Assembly: GCF_004745505.1 (NCBI RefSeq)
Contig: NZ_RKLX01000015.1
Coordinates: 1-64,000, forward strand
Origin: Levilactobacillus suantsaiihabitans
GTDB lineage: Bacteria > Bacillota > Bacilli > Lactobacillales > Lactobacillaceae
Length of the DNA stretch: 64,000 nt
Reading direction: 5' to 3'
In this document: positions 47,881 through 59,812 of the stretch, piece after piece
How the letters are laid out: each line of letters begins with the position of its first letter
Position numbering within the stretch: the first letter of the stretch is position 1
Notes under the pieces: model-generated
What the model was told of the DNA's origin: nothing
What the model saw: only the letters and a program-made list of their open reading frames with translations
The model's database searches: none
Made by a program: the position numbers and the translations under genes

Positions 47881-49167
47881 CTAATCTTGGCCATTTTCCA
47901 CTAAAGTGTCGTCGACAATCTCAACGTCGGCGTTCAGCGCCGTTAATTTTTCAACGATGCGGTCATACCCCCGCAAAATGTTATCGGCTTGGCTGATCTC
48001 GGTATCGCCCTCGGCCATCAGCCCGGCAATCACCAGTGACGCACCGGCCCGAATCTCGCCGGCCTGCACTTGCCCGCCAATCAGGTCATCGCTCGGGTCG
48101 ATCACAATCGTGCCCTCTTCGGAACGAATGTGCGCACCCATCTTACGTAGCTCGGCGATGTGCTTGATGCGTTTGGGATAGATCGTGTCGATGACGACAC
48201 TACTGCCGTCCGCCTTGAATAACAACGGCGTCAACGGCTGTTGCAGGTCCGTCGCAAAGCCAGGGAACGGCATGGTCTTGACCTGAATCGGCTTGAGATT
48301 TTCTGCGCGCGGTACGTAAATGCTATCCTCATTGATTTCGAGTCGAACGCCCATCTCAATCATCTTGGCGGTGAAGGCCTCCAAGTGTTCGGGAATCACG
48401 TTTTTGACCACGACGCCCTCGCCCACGGCCGCTGCCATGGACAGGTAAGTCCCGGCTTCAATCCGGTCGGGAATGATCGTGTGGGTGTTCATCGCCCGCA
48501 GCGTTGGCACCCCTTCGATCCGAATCACATCGGTCCCGGCACCGCGGACATGGGCGCCCATGTTGTTCAGGAAGGTCGCGATGTCGATGATTTCCGGTTC
48601 CTTGGCCGCATTTTCAATCACCGTCGTGCCGACAGCCTTGACCGCCGCCAAGATGGAGTTGATGGTGGCCCCCACGGAGACCATGTCCAAGAAGATGCGC
48701 GCACCGTGTAGGCCTTCCGGACCGGTCGTGATGCGCACCGTGCCATCGTGCTCATCCACCGACGCACCCAGCGCCTTGAACGCTTTGATGTGTTGATCGA
48801 TAGGCCGTGGCCCGATGTTGTCACCGCCAGGAAAACTCAGCGTGGCCCGTTGGAACCGCCCCAACAAGGACCCCATAAAATAATACGATGCCCGTAAGCT
48901 CTTGATGGCCTTACTTGGGAGGGGTGCTTCCACAATTTCCGTCGGGTCAATGGTCAAGACCCCGTCTTCAAACGTGGAATGCACGTTCATTGATTTTAAA
49001 ATTAACATTAGGTTGTGCACATCAAGGATATCCGGAACCATGTCGAACCGGACCGGCGTATCAGCCAAAATCGCTGCCGGAATTAAAGCTACTGTGCTGT
49101 TTTTAGCGCCGCCGATGGTCACTTCTCCTGAAAGTGGTCGGCCGCCGTGAATAATCATTTTCTTCAT
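47881..49167 (-). CDS. murA: UDP-GlcNAc 1-carboxyvinyltransferase MurA (Asp-type active site)
   Basis: First committed step of peptidoglycan synthesis: adds enolpyruvate from PEP to UDP-GlcNAc. The 428-residue protein has the two-domain EPSP-synthase-like fold with [15 protein letters not shown] near 19 and the loop [15 protein letters not shown] near 112. In Escherichia coli MurA this loop carries a catalytic Cys (GCTIGARP) that fosfomycin alkylates; here the residue is Asp. Start set at MKKMIIHGG after GAGGAACAC. Whether this is MurA1 or MurA2 cannot be decided here. Confidence 0.92.
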   Translation of the reverse strand: MKKMIIHGGRPLSGEVTIGGAKNSTVALIPAAILADTPVRFDMVPDILDVHNLMLILKSMNVHSTFEDGVLTIDPTEIVEAPLPSKAIKSLRASYYFMGSLLGRFQRATLSFPGGDNIGPRPIDQHIKAFKALGASVDEHDGTVRITTGPEGLHGARIFLDMVSVGATINSILAAVKAVGTTVIENAAKEPEIIDIATFLNNMGAHVRGAGTDVIRIEGVPTLRAMNTHTIIPDRIEAGTYLSMAAAVGEGVVVKNVIPEHLEAFTAKMIEMGVRLEINEDSIYVPRAENLKPIQVKTMPFPGFATDLQQPLTPLLFKADGSSVVIDTIYPKRIKHIAELRKMGAHIRSEEGTIVIDPSDDLIGGQVQAGEIRAGASLVIAGLMAEGDTEISQADNILRGYDRIVEKLTALNADVEIVDDTLVENGQD

Positions 49168-49200
49168 TGTGATGTGTTCCTCACTTAATTTATCTTCCAT

Positions 49201-49461
49201 TTAATTCCATACAGTCAGATACCATGATAAATAAACCCAGGCAAAAAGACAACTGTTTCCCGGTATTTCGGGCAAAATGTAATATTTGAGCTGATCATTT
49301 GCAATTTCACTGCACGCGGTTAAGCCAGTCACGCTGGTCTGAACGGGTCATCTTGCCAGTCAGAACTGGTGGCTAACGCAACAGCCAGCCAGCGAAGAAC
49401 TTCGGCTTCATTAGTTCAGTAAACGGACGATACCAATCACCGCCAAAATGGCCGCTATCAG
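49201..49461. other. Intergenic, no gene seen
   Basis: Between murA and the TetR gene. It includes the murA upstream region; no clear promoter boxes or repeat identified. Confidence 0.35.
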
Positions 49462-50007
49462 TCATCCCAGCTTACCAGCAGTCTTCCGCAGGTCATCTAG
49501 GTTTCTGGCCAGGATCGTATCGATAATAATTTGCGTCAATTGGTGCGGCGTCTCAGGCATCCCGTCTTTGACCCATTTCTTCAGAATACTCTGCAGACCC
49601 GCGCCGATGTACATCCCCTGGTAATCGTTGATCAACGGCGGTTCCGGGCCGCTTTGGCGCATCAGGTCTTGCATGCGCTCTAGCAGCTTGGTTTTCCCCT
49701 CGACGAAGACCAGATTACTGAGCTTCTTGTCGTGATAAAACGCCGTCAATAGATGTTCCAAGGCCTGGGTCGGTGTACCGCTCTCAAACGGGTGCAGCTC
49801 ACTGACAAAGGCCTTTTCAATGCTGGCAACGCAGTCATAAATATCTGTATAGTAACGGTAAAAGGTCGTGCGGTTCACATCGGCCTGAGCACAAACGGCT
49901 GTGACCGATATGGCGTTGATCGGTTTACTTTCCAACAAAGATAACACTGTCTCTTGAATAACTCGCTGGGTATACTGCGCCCGCCGGTTATTTTTGACAC
50001 CCACCAT
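49462..50007 (-). CDS. TetR-family transcriptional regulator
   Basis: A 181-residue DNA-binding repressor. The N-terminal helix-turn-helix is plain (TQRVIQETVLSLLESKPINAISV, with VCAQADVNRTTFYRYYTDI as recognition part). The C-terminal part is of the TetR_C_8 type. Start at the ATG nine bases after GAGG; a GTG three bases before is possible. It faces the ABC exporter gene across 290 bp, so it probably controls that gene; palindromes in the intergenic region are candidate operators. Confidence 0.85.
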   Translation of the reverse strand: MVGVKNNRRAQYTQRVIQETVLSLLESKPINAISVTAVCAQADVNRTTFYRYYTDIYDCVASIEKAFVSELHPFESGTPTQALEHLLTAFYHDKKLSNLVFVEGKTKLLERMQDLMRQSGPEPPLINDYQGMYIGAGLQSILKKWVKDGMPETPHQLTQIIIDTILARNLDDLRKTAGKLG

Positions 50008-50140
50008 CACACTTCACCTCTACCTACAGTTTCACTTACGCGCATTGCTAAGTAATATTACGTGCCGTTACCCCCATTAATATGGTAAGGTTAACACCAC
50101 CTGAGCCATCAATAACTGATTGTAGCAACAGGTTGGCCAA

Positions 50141-50162
50141 AACTGTTGCGTTCACAACAGTT
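50141..50162. promoter_or_regulatory. Candidate TetR operator (perfect inverted repeat)
   Basis: AACTGTTG (50141-50148), 6-base gap, CAACAGTT (50155-50162). Perfect 8-bp arms between two divergent genes, one of them a TetR regulator. Binding is inferred. Confidence 0.6.
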
Positions 50163-50166
50163 CTGT

Positions 50167-50190
50167 TGACATTGGCGGTTGCCAAGTGTC
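50167..50190. promoter_or_regulatory. Second near-palindrome overlapping a possible exporter promoter
   Basis: TGACATTGGC GGTT GCCAAGTGTCA is an inverted repeat with one bulged base. It overlaps TTGCCA (50179-50184), a possible -35 with TATAAG (50201-50206) 16 bases on, which could drive the exporter gene. Confidence 0.5.
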
Positions 50191-50297
50191 AGGTTCCTTT
50201 TATAAGATATAAGACACGGTGTTGCAATAATGTATATTTTATCAGAAAACTACTGCTAACAACAGCCGAAATCAAAAAATGGAAGGATTATTTTAAA

Positions 50298-52631
50298 ATG
50301 CTGGAACTCAAACATATTAAGAAATACTATCATGTGGGTGATTCCGTCACCAAGGCCTTGGATGATGTCTCTGTGGCGTTTCGTTCCCAAGAGTTCGTCG
50401 CCATTCTCGGGCCGAGTGGTTCCGGGAAGACGACCATGCTCAATGGCATCGGTGGCCTGGATATTTACGATTCCGGGGACCTGGCGATCGAAGGCAAGTC
50501 GACCAAGGACTTCTCGGAAGCCGATTGGGACGCCTACCGGAATAACTCGGTCGGTTTCATTTTCCAGAGTTACAACATCATCAGCCACTTAAGCATCCTC
50601 GACAACGTTGAAATGGGCATGACCTTGAGCGGTGTCAGCAATGCCGAAAAGAAGGACAAGGCTCTCAAAGCCTTAGACCGCGTTGGCTTGACCGACCACA
50701 TCAATAAGAAACCCAACCAATTGTCCGGGGGGCAACTCCAACGGGTCGCCATCGCCCGGGCTATCGCCAACGAGCCCGAGATCCTGTTGTGTGACGAACC
50801 GACCGGTGCCCTGGATACCGAGACCAGCGATGAGATCATGCAGCTGATCAAGGAACTCTCCGCGGAACGGCTGGTCATCATGGTCACCCACAACCCTGAC
50901 TTGGCCCGGCAATACGCCGATCGGATCATCGAATTTGCCGACGGGAAGATTCAAAACGATTCGAATCCCTACAACGAACACGCCGACGCCGAACAATTTC
51001 AGCTCAAGAAGACCCGGATGACCTTTTGGACGGCTTTGAAGCTATCCTTCAACAACATTCGTACCAAGAAGGGCCGGACCGCGTTGACCGCCTTTGCCTC
51101 CAGTATCGGGATCATCGGCATCGCCGTCGTCTTGGCTCTGTCCAACGGGTTCCAAACGCAGATCAACAAGACGCAGGCCAACACCTTGGCGCAGTTCCCA
51201 GTCACCATTGCCCAAACGGCAACCAACACCACTGGCACACAGGCCAACGATAAGGTGAAAGCTAACAACAAAAAACGGGTCACGGCCAAGGTGAGTGAGC
51301 AAGACAAGGCCACCCATACCAATAAGCTTACCAAGTCATACTTAAAGTATATTAAAAACTTGGATTCGAAGTTAAGCAAGAACGTGACCTACACCTACTC
51401 GACGGGCATGAACCTCTTGCGGCAGGTCAACGGCAAGACCAAGACCGTCTCCTTCTCCAATGCCGACAGCAACAGCTCGAACAACGCTAGCGCCATGCAA
51501 TCCGCAATGGCCGCGTCGACCGGGGTCGGGGGATCCGTTTACCCGAGCGCCAGTGACGGCGGCGTCACCTTCTTAAAGAAACACTACAAGCTGGTCTCCG
51601 GAAGCTATCCGAAAAGCGCCAACGACGTCATCTTGATCGTTGACCGTGACGGCTCGACCAACATCAACGCCTTGAAGAACCTGGGCTTCACCGCCAAGGA
51701 CAATCAGAAATTCCGCTACAACCAAATCGTCGGCACTACGCTGAAGGTCGTCAACAACAACGACTACTACCAAAGCCTGCCGACCGGGAATTACGTGCCC
51801 AACAAGGCCACGAACGCCCTTTACAATAACCAGAACAACACGACGTTAAAAATCGCGGGTATCGTCAAGGTCAAGTCCAAGTCTTCCGAAAATGTCTTGG
51901 CCTCCGGCATTGCCTACAGTGATAAGTTAACTCAAAACATCATTCAAAAGAACAAAGATTCTAAGATCGTTAAGGCCCAAAAGCAGGCCGACGACAACGT
52001 CATGACCGGCCAAAGCGTCGACAGCACGACCAAGAAGTCGCTAGTCAGCTACCTGGGTGGCTCCACCACGCCAGCTAGCATCCTGATCTACCCCAACACC
52101 TTTAAAAACAAAGACAAGGTGCTGCATTACCTGGACAAATACAACCACGGCAAGAAGAAAGCCGACAAGGTCATCTACACCGATATGGCCGGGACCGTTT
52201 CCAGCCTGACCGGGGGCCTGATGGATGCTATTACCTACGTCCTGGTCGCTTTCGCCGGAATCTCTCTGGTCACGAGTATGATCATGATCGCCATCATCAC
52301 CTACACGTCCGTTTTGGAACGGACCAAAGAAATCGGGATCTTAAAGGCCTTAGGGGCCCGGAAGAAGGATATCACCCGGGTGTTTGATGCCGAAACCTTC
52401 ATTCTGGGGATTGGCTCAGGGGTCCTCGGGGTCGTCATCGCTTGGCTCCTGACGTTCCCCATCAACGTGGTCTTGAAAAACATCACGGATCTCAGCAACG
52501 TCGCCCATCTGAACCCGGTTCATGGGATCGTGCTGATCGTCATCAGTACCGTTTTGACCATGTTGGGAGGCCACATCCCCGCACGGATGGCCGCCAAGAA
52601 GGACGCCGCTACGGCATTGCGGTCTGAATAA
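50298..52631 (+). CDS. MacB-like ABC exporter (fused ATPase-permease)
   Basis: A 777-residue fusion. The ATP-binding domain (about 1-230) has GPSGSGKTT near 39, LSGGQLQR near 142 and [11 protein letters not shown] near 162. A TM helix near 265-290 is followed by a large extracellular domain (about 300-650, rich in Lys/Asn/Ser) and an FtsX-type domain with three TM helices near 655-760. MacB-type exporters act on substrates in the envelope (antibiotics, peptides, lipids) rather than through a channel. I chose the ATG of [11 protein letters not shown], about 10 bases after GGAAGG; the longer frame runs through the operator region. Confidence 0.9.
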   Translation: MLELKHIKKYYHVGDSVTKALDDVSVAFRSQEFVAILGPSGSGKTTMLNGIGGLDIYDSGDLAIEGKSTKDFSEADWDAYRNNSVGFIFQSYNIISHLSILDNVEMGMTLSGVSNAEKKDKALKALDRVGLTDHINKKPNQLSGGQLQRVAIARAIANEPEILLCDEPTGALDTETSDEIMQLIKELSAERLVIMVTHNPDLARQYADRIIEFADGKIQNDSNPYNEHADAEQFQLKKTRMTFWTALKLSFNNIRTKKGRTALTAFASSIGIIGIAVVLALSNGFQTQINKTQANTLAQFPVTIAQTATNTTGTQANDKVKANNKKRVTAKVSEQDKATHTNKLTKSYLKYIKNLDSKLSKNVTYTYSTGMNLLRQVNGKTKTVSFSNADSNSSNNASAMQSAMAASTGVGGSVYPSASDGGVTFLKKHYKLVSGSYPKSANDVILIVDRDGSTNINALKNLGFTAKDNQKFRYNQIVGTTLKVVNNNDYYQSLPTGNYVPNKATNALYNNQNNTTLKIAGIVKVKSKSSENVLASGIAYSDKLTQNIIQKNKDSKIVKAQKQADDNVMTGQSVDSTTKKSLVSYLGGSTTPASILIYPNTFKNKDKVLHYLDKYNHGKKKADKVIYTDMAGTVSSLTGGLMDAITYVLVAFAGISLVTSMIMIAIITYTSVLERTKEIGILKALGARKKDITRVFDAETFILGIGSGVLGVVIAWLLTFPINVVLKNITDLSNVAHLNPVHGIVLIVISTVLTMLGGHIPARMAAKKDAATALRSE

Positions 52632-52674
52632 AATCAGATCTGCTAAATCAGCGCCTCCGTCAGTGGCCCGAACG

Positions 52675-52696
52675 TTCCGCCTGCTATGGGGGACAC
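52675..52696 (-). repeat. Fragment of repeat family F2
   Basis: TTCCGCCTGCTATGGGGGACA matches the same stretch of F2 copy a (20110-20130). It stops three bases before F1 copy 7, so the two families are directly joined here. Confidence 0.65.
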
Positions 52697-52698
52697 TG

Positions 52699-52897
52699 GC
52701 CGCCTTACCGTTCGCTAGAGATGGGTTGGAACGCTGAGGGCGCCGGTCCAAGCCAAAGTACGGTCTTGGACCTCAAGTTGGAGCCGGTAACCCGCGTCTC
52801 CAACTTGCCAGTTCCCTAAGCGCCGTGAACCATGCCGCTAAGGGAACTCCCACAGCTGAACCCATCTCTAACGAACTCTCGGCTACGGTGGTGATTG
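52699..52897 (+). repeat. Structured repeat family F1, copy 7
   Basis: A complete copy and the clearest reference. Outer arms GTTCGCTAGAGATGGGTT (52710-52727) and AACCCATCTCTAACGAAC (52859-52876), 17 of 18 pairs. Hairpins: GGTCCAAG (52745-52752)/CTTGGACC (52765-52772), CAAGTTGGAG/CTCCAACTTG, and AGTTCCCTAAGCG/CGCTAAGGGAACT. Conserved flanks GGCCGCCTTACC and TCTCGGCTACGGTGGTGA. Confidence 0.92.
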
Positions 52898-53021
52898 TTA
52901 CCCATTAGTCACCCGACTACGACCCATCACTGCCAACTATTTTCTAGCGGATAGTAACTCACTTCCACACAGCACTATCCCACGCGTGATTCTAGCGTAG
53001 CCACTTCATGATTCTCAACTC

Positions 53022-53062
53022 AAAAACAGGTCCGAAACCGCACTTTGTTTCGGACCTGTTTT
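53022..53062 (-). terminator. Lectin 5 terminator
   Basis: Stem AACAGGTCCGAAAC ... GTTTCGGACCTGTT with A/T runs on both sides, 15 bases after the lectin 5 stop. Confidence 0.85.
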
Positions 53063-53076
53063 CATTTACATGGCTT

Positions 53077-55221
53077 TTAGCTAACCGTATTGCTCAACGT
53101 CCACGTGATGGTTCCCTGGTAGTCCCCCTCCAAGGCATCACTATTGACCTTGAGCATCACGCCGCCCTCACTGCCCCAGCCGTCGATGATATCGGTGGTC
53201 TGGCTGGCGGCCGTGTTAGTGCCGCTGGCCACGACTTGGCTTTGGCTCAGGGAATGCTGGTTGCCCTGAGAATCGACCCAGACGGCTTCACCGGCCAGCT
53301 TGGCCGACGTTAATTTTTCCGTGAAGTCACTGGCTTTAGCCGTCACTGCCCACGTGGAGCCCTTGCCCATCCCGTTGTCCACGGACACGTCCCAGTCAGA
53401 TGCGCGCCCAATCAGAGCCGACGTTCCCGTCAATTGCGTGGTGGTAAAGGAGCTCTCCGGATTGACCTGCTTGAAGGCCAGCGTCCCGGAAACGGTAATC
53501 GTGACCGGAACTGTATTGGACTTATTGCCACGGTCGTCGGTCGCGTACAGGGTCAAGTTATTCGTCCCCGTCGTGAGTTTATCTGCGGGAATGGTCAGAT
53601 GGAAGGCGCCATGCGCGTCCGGATCACTGGCACTGCCATTCAAGGTGAAATCATCAATGGTATGGCCATTGTCCAAGCTGGCGTGCATCGTGATCTGATC
53701 GTTGGTCGTCGTGTCAGCCGTGCCGCCATCCATGCTCACCCCACCGGCCACGTCGACCGACTCACCCGGCTGGACGGACGCCGTACTGCCAGATGACAGC
53801 GCCAAGACCCACTGCTGGGCAGGATAAATGGTGTAGCTGGGGGTGGTCACCGAATTGATTTCGTTGCTCCCATTGAAATAACTCGTCGTGCTGTTCACCG
53901 TGGTATCTGTGGTCACCGCATCGGCTTTGCCGGTCAACTTGATGGTGGCACTGGCATTGGCCGTCGACAGACTCTTCGCCAACGTGTGGGCCACCGAACT
54001 GGCGGACAGCTCACTACTGCTGAGGGCCTCGGTACTGCCATCCGCATAGGTAATGGTCCCGGCGGAGAAGCTGACCCCATTAGGTTTCGGTAGTTGCGCC
54101 TCAATATTTTGCCAGTTCTGGTTACCGCCATCATAATTTAGTTTGTAGGTGTAAGTCAGGTCATCGTTGCCATTGACGCTGTCGCCGTCGGTAATCGTTT
54201 TGCCGGTCGTTGTGTCAGTCACGGCCACGGTCGAGCTGGCATTGACCAACCCGGGGATGTGTTCAAAGGCCACGACGTTGTTGGCGTACTGGCTCCCAGT
54301 CGTCCCAGTGAACCCCCAGTAAACCTGTTTAGTACTGTCGGTAGCGTTGATACCCAGTTTGCTTAGGTCGACCTCGACCGTTTTGGTATTGGTTGGCGTT
54401 TGCGCGGCCCCCGTATCCGGATTCTTATCCCCCAGGGTATAGGTCATGGTCCCCGTGTTACTGGTACCAGTTGGTGCCGTCCAGTCTAGGGTGAGGTGGT
54501 GCCAGGCACCGTCGGACAGCGTCGTTTCGAAGGCCCCTTTGTGCGCGACGTTGTAGAAATACTTGCCACCACCGTCTGAACTCCCATGCCGGACGTAGGT
54601 CGCGGTTTCGGCCGGGTAGTTTGACCCAACGTGCTGGAGATCAGAATAAATAAACTCGTAATCAAAGCTATCATTATCGCCACCAACCCGACTGTCGTTG
54701 ACTTGCTCATCAAATTCCAGCGCCCAGCTTTTGGGAATCGCTGAAGCGGCGATTGCACTTGCATCTGTGGCCAGTTGATTATATGCCACCCCCCAGACTC
54801 CTAGCGATTGTCCCGCCGGTTGTTTGGAGCTGGGAAAATTCGTGAAACCGGTGGCCGACGCATTTTGCATGACGAAAGCCATCCCCTGCCCGGATTTTGT
54901 GGCGCCGTTCTTGCCCATGTACAGCCACATGGAAAAGCGACCGTTCTTGCTCAAGTCAAATTTGTTATCACTCGTCGACCAGGCCGCGCCATTTTGACCG
55001 GCCTGATTATCCGTAATCTGTAACCCGTGATTGCTAGCGACCAGCGTCGCATTGTTGGTTGCCCCGGTAATCGTACTCGTCGTATTAAAAATCCCGTTGA
55101 TGGCAAAACTGTTCGGTAAATTATTGGTCACCGCCGTATCGGAAGCGCGGGCAACCACGATACCAGTTCCCAGTCCCCAGATTGCCATCATACCCATTAA
55201 CCACAGCCATCTCTTCTTCAC
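53077..55221 (-). CDS. L-type lectin / WxL-domain surface protein 5
   Basis: A 714-residue secreted protein that lies apart from the other four. GTG start (GGGAGGGCTG upstream), signal peptide WLWLMGMMAIWGLGTGIVV, lectin domain about 45-310 (SMWLYMGKNG, GMAFVMQNAS, WALEFDEQVN, YWGFTGTTG), then Ig-like segments and a C-terminal WxL domain with TITWTLSNTVS. At the site of the first WxL motif it has WAV instead of WxL, unlike its paralogues. A promoter TGGACC-17-TATTCT lies upstream. Confidence 0.87.
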   Translation of the reverse strand: MKKRWLWLMGMMAIWGLGTGIVVARASDTAVTNNLPNSFAINGIFNTTSTITGATNNATLVASNHGLQITDNQAGQNGAAWSTSDNKFDLSKNGRFSMWLYMGKNGATKSGQGMAFVMQNASATGFTNFPSSKQPAGQSLGVWGVAYNQLATDASAIAASAIPKSWALEFDEQVNDSRVGGDNDSFDYEFIYSDLQHVGSNYPAETATYVRHGSSDGGGKYFYNVAHKGAFETTLSDGAWHHLTLDWTAPTGTSNTGTMTYTLGDKNPDTGAAQTPTNTKTVEVDLSKLGINATDSTKQVYWGFTGTTGSQYANNVVAFEHIPGLVNASSTVAVTDTTTGKTITDGDSVNGNDDLTYTYKLNYDGGNQNWQNIEAQLPKPNGVSFSAGTITYADGSTEALSSSELSASSVAHTLAKSLSTANASATIKLTGKADAVTTDTTVNSTTSYFNGSNEINSVTTPSYTIYPAQQWVLALSSGSTASVQPGESVDVAGGVSMDGGTADTTTNDQITMHASLDNGHTIDDFTLNGSASDPDAHGAFHLTIPADKLTTGTNNLTLYATDDRGNKSNTVPVTITVSGTLAFKQVNPESSFTTTQLTGTSALIGRASDWDVSVDNGMGKGSTWAVTAKASDFTEKLTSAKLAGEAVWVDSQGNQHSLSQSQVVASGTNTAASQTTDIIDGWGSEGGVMLKVNSDALEGDYQGTITWTLSNTVS

Positions 55222-55286
55222 GACACAGCCCTCCCAACTTTTAAAAATAAATCGTTACTATAAGTAATGTTTCATTTTTGACCTTT

Positions 55287-55315
55287 AGAATAACACGAAT
55301 AGTGGTTAAGGTCCA
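55287..55315 (-). promoter_or_regulatory. Lectin 5 promoter
   Basis: Minus strand: TGGACC (55310-55315), 17-base spacer, TATTCT (55287-55292), about 65 bp before the start codon. The boxes resemble the csc and WxL promoters (TGGACA, TATTAT), but the palindrome is not present. Confidence 0.55.
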
Positions 55316-55319
55316 CAAA

Positions 55320-55544
55320 CATGTTTACCTTAAATATTTCTTAATACACAAAACTGCTGAACGGGTGGTGTATCACTGGTAGACCAGGGATTGACCAGCA
55401 ATTCGTCTTTTTGAAGACCTATGCCACACTTAAACCAATGCGTTACCAAATAATTGTCAGCACGAATTATCTCGGGCAATCCAACCGACCGTTTGGCTAA
55501 GTCTGGTAACCTAATAGTTCAGTTTTTTAGCTCCAAAAGGCCAT
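55320..55544. other. Intergenic, no gene seen
   Basis: Between the lectin 5 promoter and the pyrG terminator; no gene, repeat or strong boxes noted. Confidence 0.35.
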
Positions 55545-55573
55545 AAAAAAGAGGCCAGTTTGCACTGACCTCT
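55545..55573 (-). terminator. pyrG terminator (1)
   Basis: Minus-strand stem GAGGTCAGTGCAAACTGGCCTC followed by TTTTTT, about 100 bp after the pyrG stop. Confidence 0.8.
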
Positions 55574-55628
55574 TCGGAAAAAATGTTATTTACTTTTAGG
55601 ATTGCAGTCAAACTCGACCGAGTCTTGA

Positions 55629-55658
55629 CATCGCCAAAAGCCAACCGGTTCCGCTCTG
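55629..55658 (-). repeat. Partial R3-like sequence
   Basis: GCCAAAAGCCAACCGGTTCCGCTC resembles the tail of R3 copy b (CCAAAAGGCAGCCGGTTCCGCTC); the hairpin part is absent. Confidence 0.4.
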
Positions 55659-55669
55659 CCTACACCAGG

Positions 55670-57442
<1,773 letters not shown>

Positions 57443-58102
57443 TTATTTTTGTTCCTCGTCGTCATCTTCATCATCATCAGCTTCATCGTCGTCGGCGGAG
57501 AAATCAAGATTTTCATCATCGTCGTCCGGCGCTTCCATTTGGGAAAGCTGGTCTTCGATACCGTCCGGAATTTCTTCCGAATCGTCTTCTTCGTCATCGT
57601 CGTCGATGCCTAGTCCGGTTTGTAACTTGCCCAGATCAGGTGCGCTGCCGTTGCCGGTTGCATCATCGTCGTCATCATCAGTCGCATAGGTACTGGTGGT
57701 GTCGTCATCTTCCGGATCGTCATCGTCGTAATCGATCACGTCATCGTCGTCAGTCGTGTCGGCCAAGAAGGCGTTAACCTTCTTACGCTTCTTGCGCTTA
57801 GGTTGATCTTCATCTTCCTCGGCGTGAACGGTCGCTTCATCGATGGATTCAAACGGATACCAAGTTCGCAGTCCCCAAAGGTTATCACCCAGAGAAATGA
57901 AACTACCATCGACATTTAAATCCGTATAGAATTGGGACAGCCGGTCACGAACTTCCGCGTCGCTATCGCCTAAATAGGCTTGGACGGCGTTCGCTAAGTC
58001 AGCAAATGCCATCACATCGCCATGTTGCGATAAAATGGCGTGAGCAACTTCGATCATTGATAATTCCTTTTTGTTCTGGCCCTCAAAGACTTTTAATTCC
58101 AA
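57443..58102 (-). CDS. rpoE: RNA polymerase delta subunit
   Basis: Subunit of Gram-positive RNA polymerase that increases enzyme recycling and promoter selectivity. The N-terminal folded domain (HARE-HTH type, residues about 1-90: [29 protein letters not shown]) is followed by a very acidic disordered tail of Asp/Glu runs (DEDDDEEQK at the end). The start is TTG at 58102, giving [16 protein letters not shown] is about 10 bases upstream, and the in-frame GTG to the left would have none. Total 219 residues. Confidence 0.93.
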   Translation of the reverse strand: MELKVFEGQNKKELSMIEVAHAILSQHGDVMAFADLANAVQAYLGDSDAEVRDRLSQFYTDLNVDGSFISLGDNLWGLRTWYPFESIDEATVHAEEDEDQPKRKKRKKVNAFLADTTDDDDVIDYDDDDPEDDDTTSTYATDDDDDDATGNGSAPDLGKLQTGLGIDDDDEEDDSEEIPDGIEDQLSQMEAPDDDDENLDFSADDDEADDDEDDDEEQK

Positions 58103-58146
58103 ACTGGTGCACGTCCTTTCCACAGTCTACGAAATATGATACTCGT

Positions 58147-58587
58147 TTATGCGGTAAATTGCAATCTAATCTTGTAGTTTCCGACCAGATCGTTGTTCGC
58201 ATAGAGTAGGTAGTCGATCTTAACGTTGCCACTAAAGGGTCTTTCCTTGAAACTCGTTTCCAAATAAGGGGTCACCGTTTCGATTGGCATGATGCCATAC
58301 GGGGTGTTGTACCGGGCCGTGACGCGTTTGCCACTGACAAAATGCAAGCGTAATTCCGCCTCAGCGTTGCGGGTCAAGTGGACCTCGCCTTCTGGGGTGA
58401 ACTTCATGGTCACCGGCGTTTGTTCGCCAGTCTCCTTATTCGGTTCCAAATACCGCAAGTACAGGGTGCGCCCCATCTGAACCAGCTGACCATCCACATC
58501 CAAGCGGTAGTCGGAAACGTCTTCTTCTTGCTTGATGTGCGTCTCCAAGTGAATCATGACGGGCACCCCCGCAGATAATTGATCCAT
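58147..58587 (-). CDS. DUF1934 family beta-barrel protein (YwiB-like)
   Basis: A 146-residue protein of the YwiB/DUF1934 family, calycin-like beta-barrels of unknown function often encoded beside rpoE. Seen are alternating strands with VMIHLETHIKQEE near the N-terminus, MGRTLYLRY and MPIETVTPYL, the family signature. Start set at MDQLSAGVP (AAAGGAAG upstream). Its stop is 45 bp upstream of the rpoE start. Confidence 0.85.
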   Translation of the reverse strand: MDQLSAGVPVMIHLETHIKQEEDVSDYRLDVDGQLVQMGRTLYLRYLEPNKETGEQTPVTMKFTPEGEVHLTRNAEAELRLHFVSGKRVTARYNTPYGIMPIETVTPYLETSFKERPFSGNVKIDYLLYANNDLVGNYKIRLQFTA

Positions 58588-58962
58588 TTGCACACTTCCT
58601 TTCCGCGAATTGTCTGGATTAATTATAGTTCATTTCGCGGCGAAAACCTACCAATTATCACTTGCTGGACGATAAAATTCGGTCAGCCTGGTACTGAGAC
58701 AACGTTCTGGCGGAATGCCTTGTATTGTGCGAAATCTAGGTCGGCACACTGGCGGTGTTCCCCACAGCGGGCAGAACCCTGGCTGACGCAGGCGCCTGGT
58801 TTCACCGCTTTCAATGATCAGAACACGCGAGACACGCGTCATTAGCTTGCCAAGTCCGCAATCACGCTAACCAGGCAAGAACACTGGTCCAGACCATGAC
58901 GGCGCAAGCGTTTTCTAGTATAATGAGAGGTTGAAGTAACTCTACGAAAGAAGGCTGTTTTC
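58588..58962. other. Divergent intergenic region with an F2 remnant
   Basis: No gene. It contains a fragment (58752-58790) related to the end of F2, followed by the palindrome CAGGCGCCTG (58789-58798) and TTTCACC; a similar run occurs at 63007-63046. Confidence 0.4.
58752..58790 (+). repeat. Fragment of repeat family F2
   Basis: GGTGTTCCCCACAGCGGGCAG and AACCCTGGCTGAC align with the end of F2 copy a (GTGTCCCCCATAGCAGGCGGAACCCCTGAC) with several changes. Confidence 0.5.
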
Positions 58963-59793
58963 ATGTTTCCGTTTGACCTCCCCACTAACCAAATTCAGAC
59001 CGTGACGACGCCCATCCCGGCCGATCAGAAAAACCAAGCCTTTGGGTACACCAACGCGTTGCTCGACTTAGTCGTTGACCTTCAGGAGCCCATATTGCAC
59101 TTCTGGACCATGCAACCGACTGTGATCATGGGACTCAAGGACAAACGCTTGCCGCACCTGACAGCGGCTGTGAAGGCCGTTTCCCGCCATGGCTACGACT
59201 ATGTGCTCCGCAACTCGGGAGGACTGGCGGTCGTCAGTGATGCCGGCGTGCTCAACGTTTCGTTATTTACGCCATTGACCACCCCTCCCATTAGTGTGGA
59301 GGCGGCCTACGCGCAGATGACCACCCTGGTCGACGCCGCCTGGCCAGAACTGACGCTCAAACACTACGAGATCACCCGCTCCTATTGCCCGGGTGACTAC
59401 GATCTCAGCGTGGACGGCCAAAAGATTGCCGGCATCGCCCAACGCCGCAGCCCCCACGCCCTGGTCACCATGCTGTACCTAAGCGTTTCCGGCGACCAAC
59501 TGGCTCGCGGCGAGATGATCCGTGACTTTTACCAGGCCGGCTTAGGGGATGCTGAGAATCAGTGGAACTTCCCGGACGTTGACCCTCACGTCATGACGAC
59601 CACGGCCGCACTGTTGCACACCGACATGACCGTTACCGACGCCCAAAATCGCTTCATTGACGCGGCCCAAACGGCGGGTCTACAGGTGGGCCACGAAAAA
59701 TTAGCAACCTTGATGGCCACGCCAAAATTCACGGCGGCTTTAGACCACGCTACGGCTCAAATGGCCCGGCGCCAACCACGATTACAGGATTAA
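58963..59793 (+). CDS. Lipoate ligase/octanoyltransferase-family protein (LipL-like)
   Basis: A 276-residue BPL/LplA-fold enzyme of the lipoyl pathway. VLRNSGGLAVVSDAGVLNVS near residue 86 binds the acyl-adenylate or lipoyl group; SYCPGDYDLSVDGQKIAGI near 145 holds the cysteine and lysine expected in LipL-type transferases. In B. subtilis LipL moves octanoyl groups from GcvH to E2 subunits; a ligase role cannot be ruled out. It lies next to an HD-domain gene, as ywfL and ywfO are neighbours in Bacillus. Confidence 0.8.
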   Translation: MFPFDLPTNQIQTVTTPIPADQKNQAFGYTNALLDLVVDLQEPILHFWTMQPTVIMGLKDKRLPHLTAAVKAVSRHGYDYVLRNSGGLAVVSDAGVLNVSLFTPLTTPPISVEAAYAQMTTLVDAAWPELTLKHYEITRSYCPGDYDLSVDGQKIAGIAQRRSPHALVTMLYLSVSGDQLARGEMIRDFYQAGLGDAENQWNFPDVDPHVMTTTAALLHTDMTVTDAQNRFIDAAQTAGLQVGHEKLATLMATPKFTAALDHATAQMARRQPRLQD

Positions 59794-59812
59794 ACTTAAA
59801 GGAGGAATCAGT

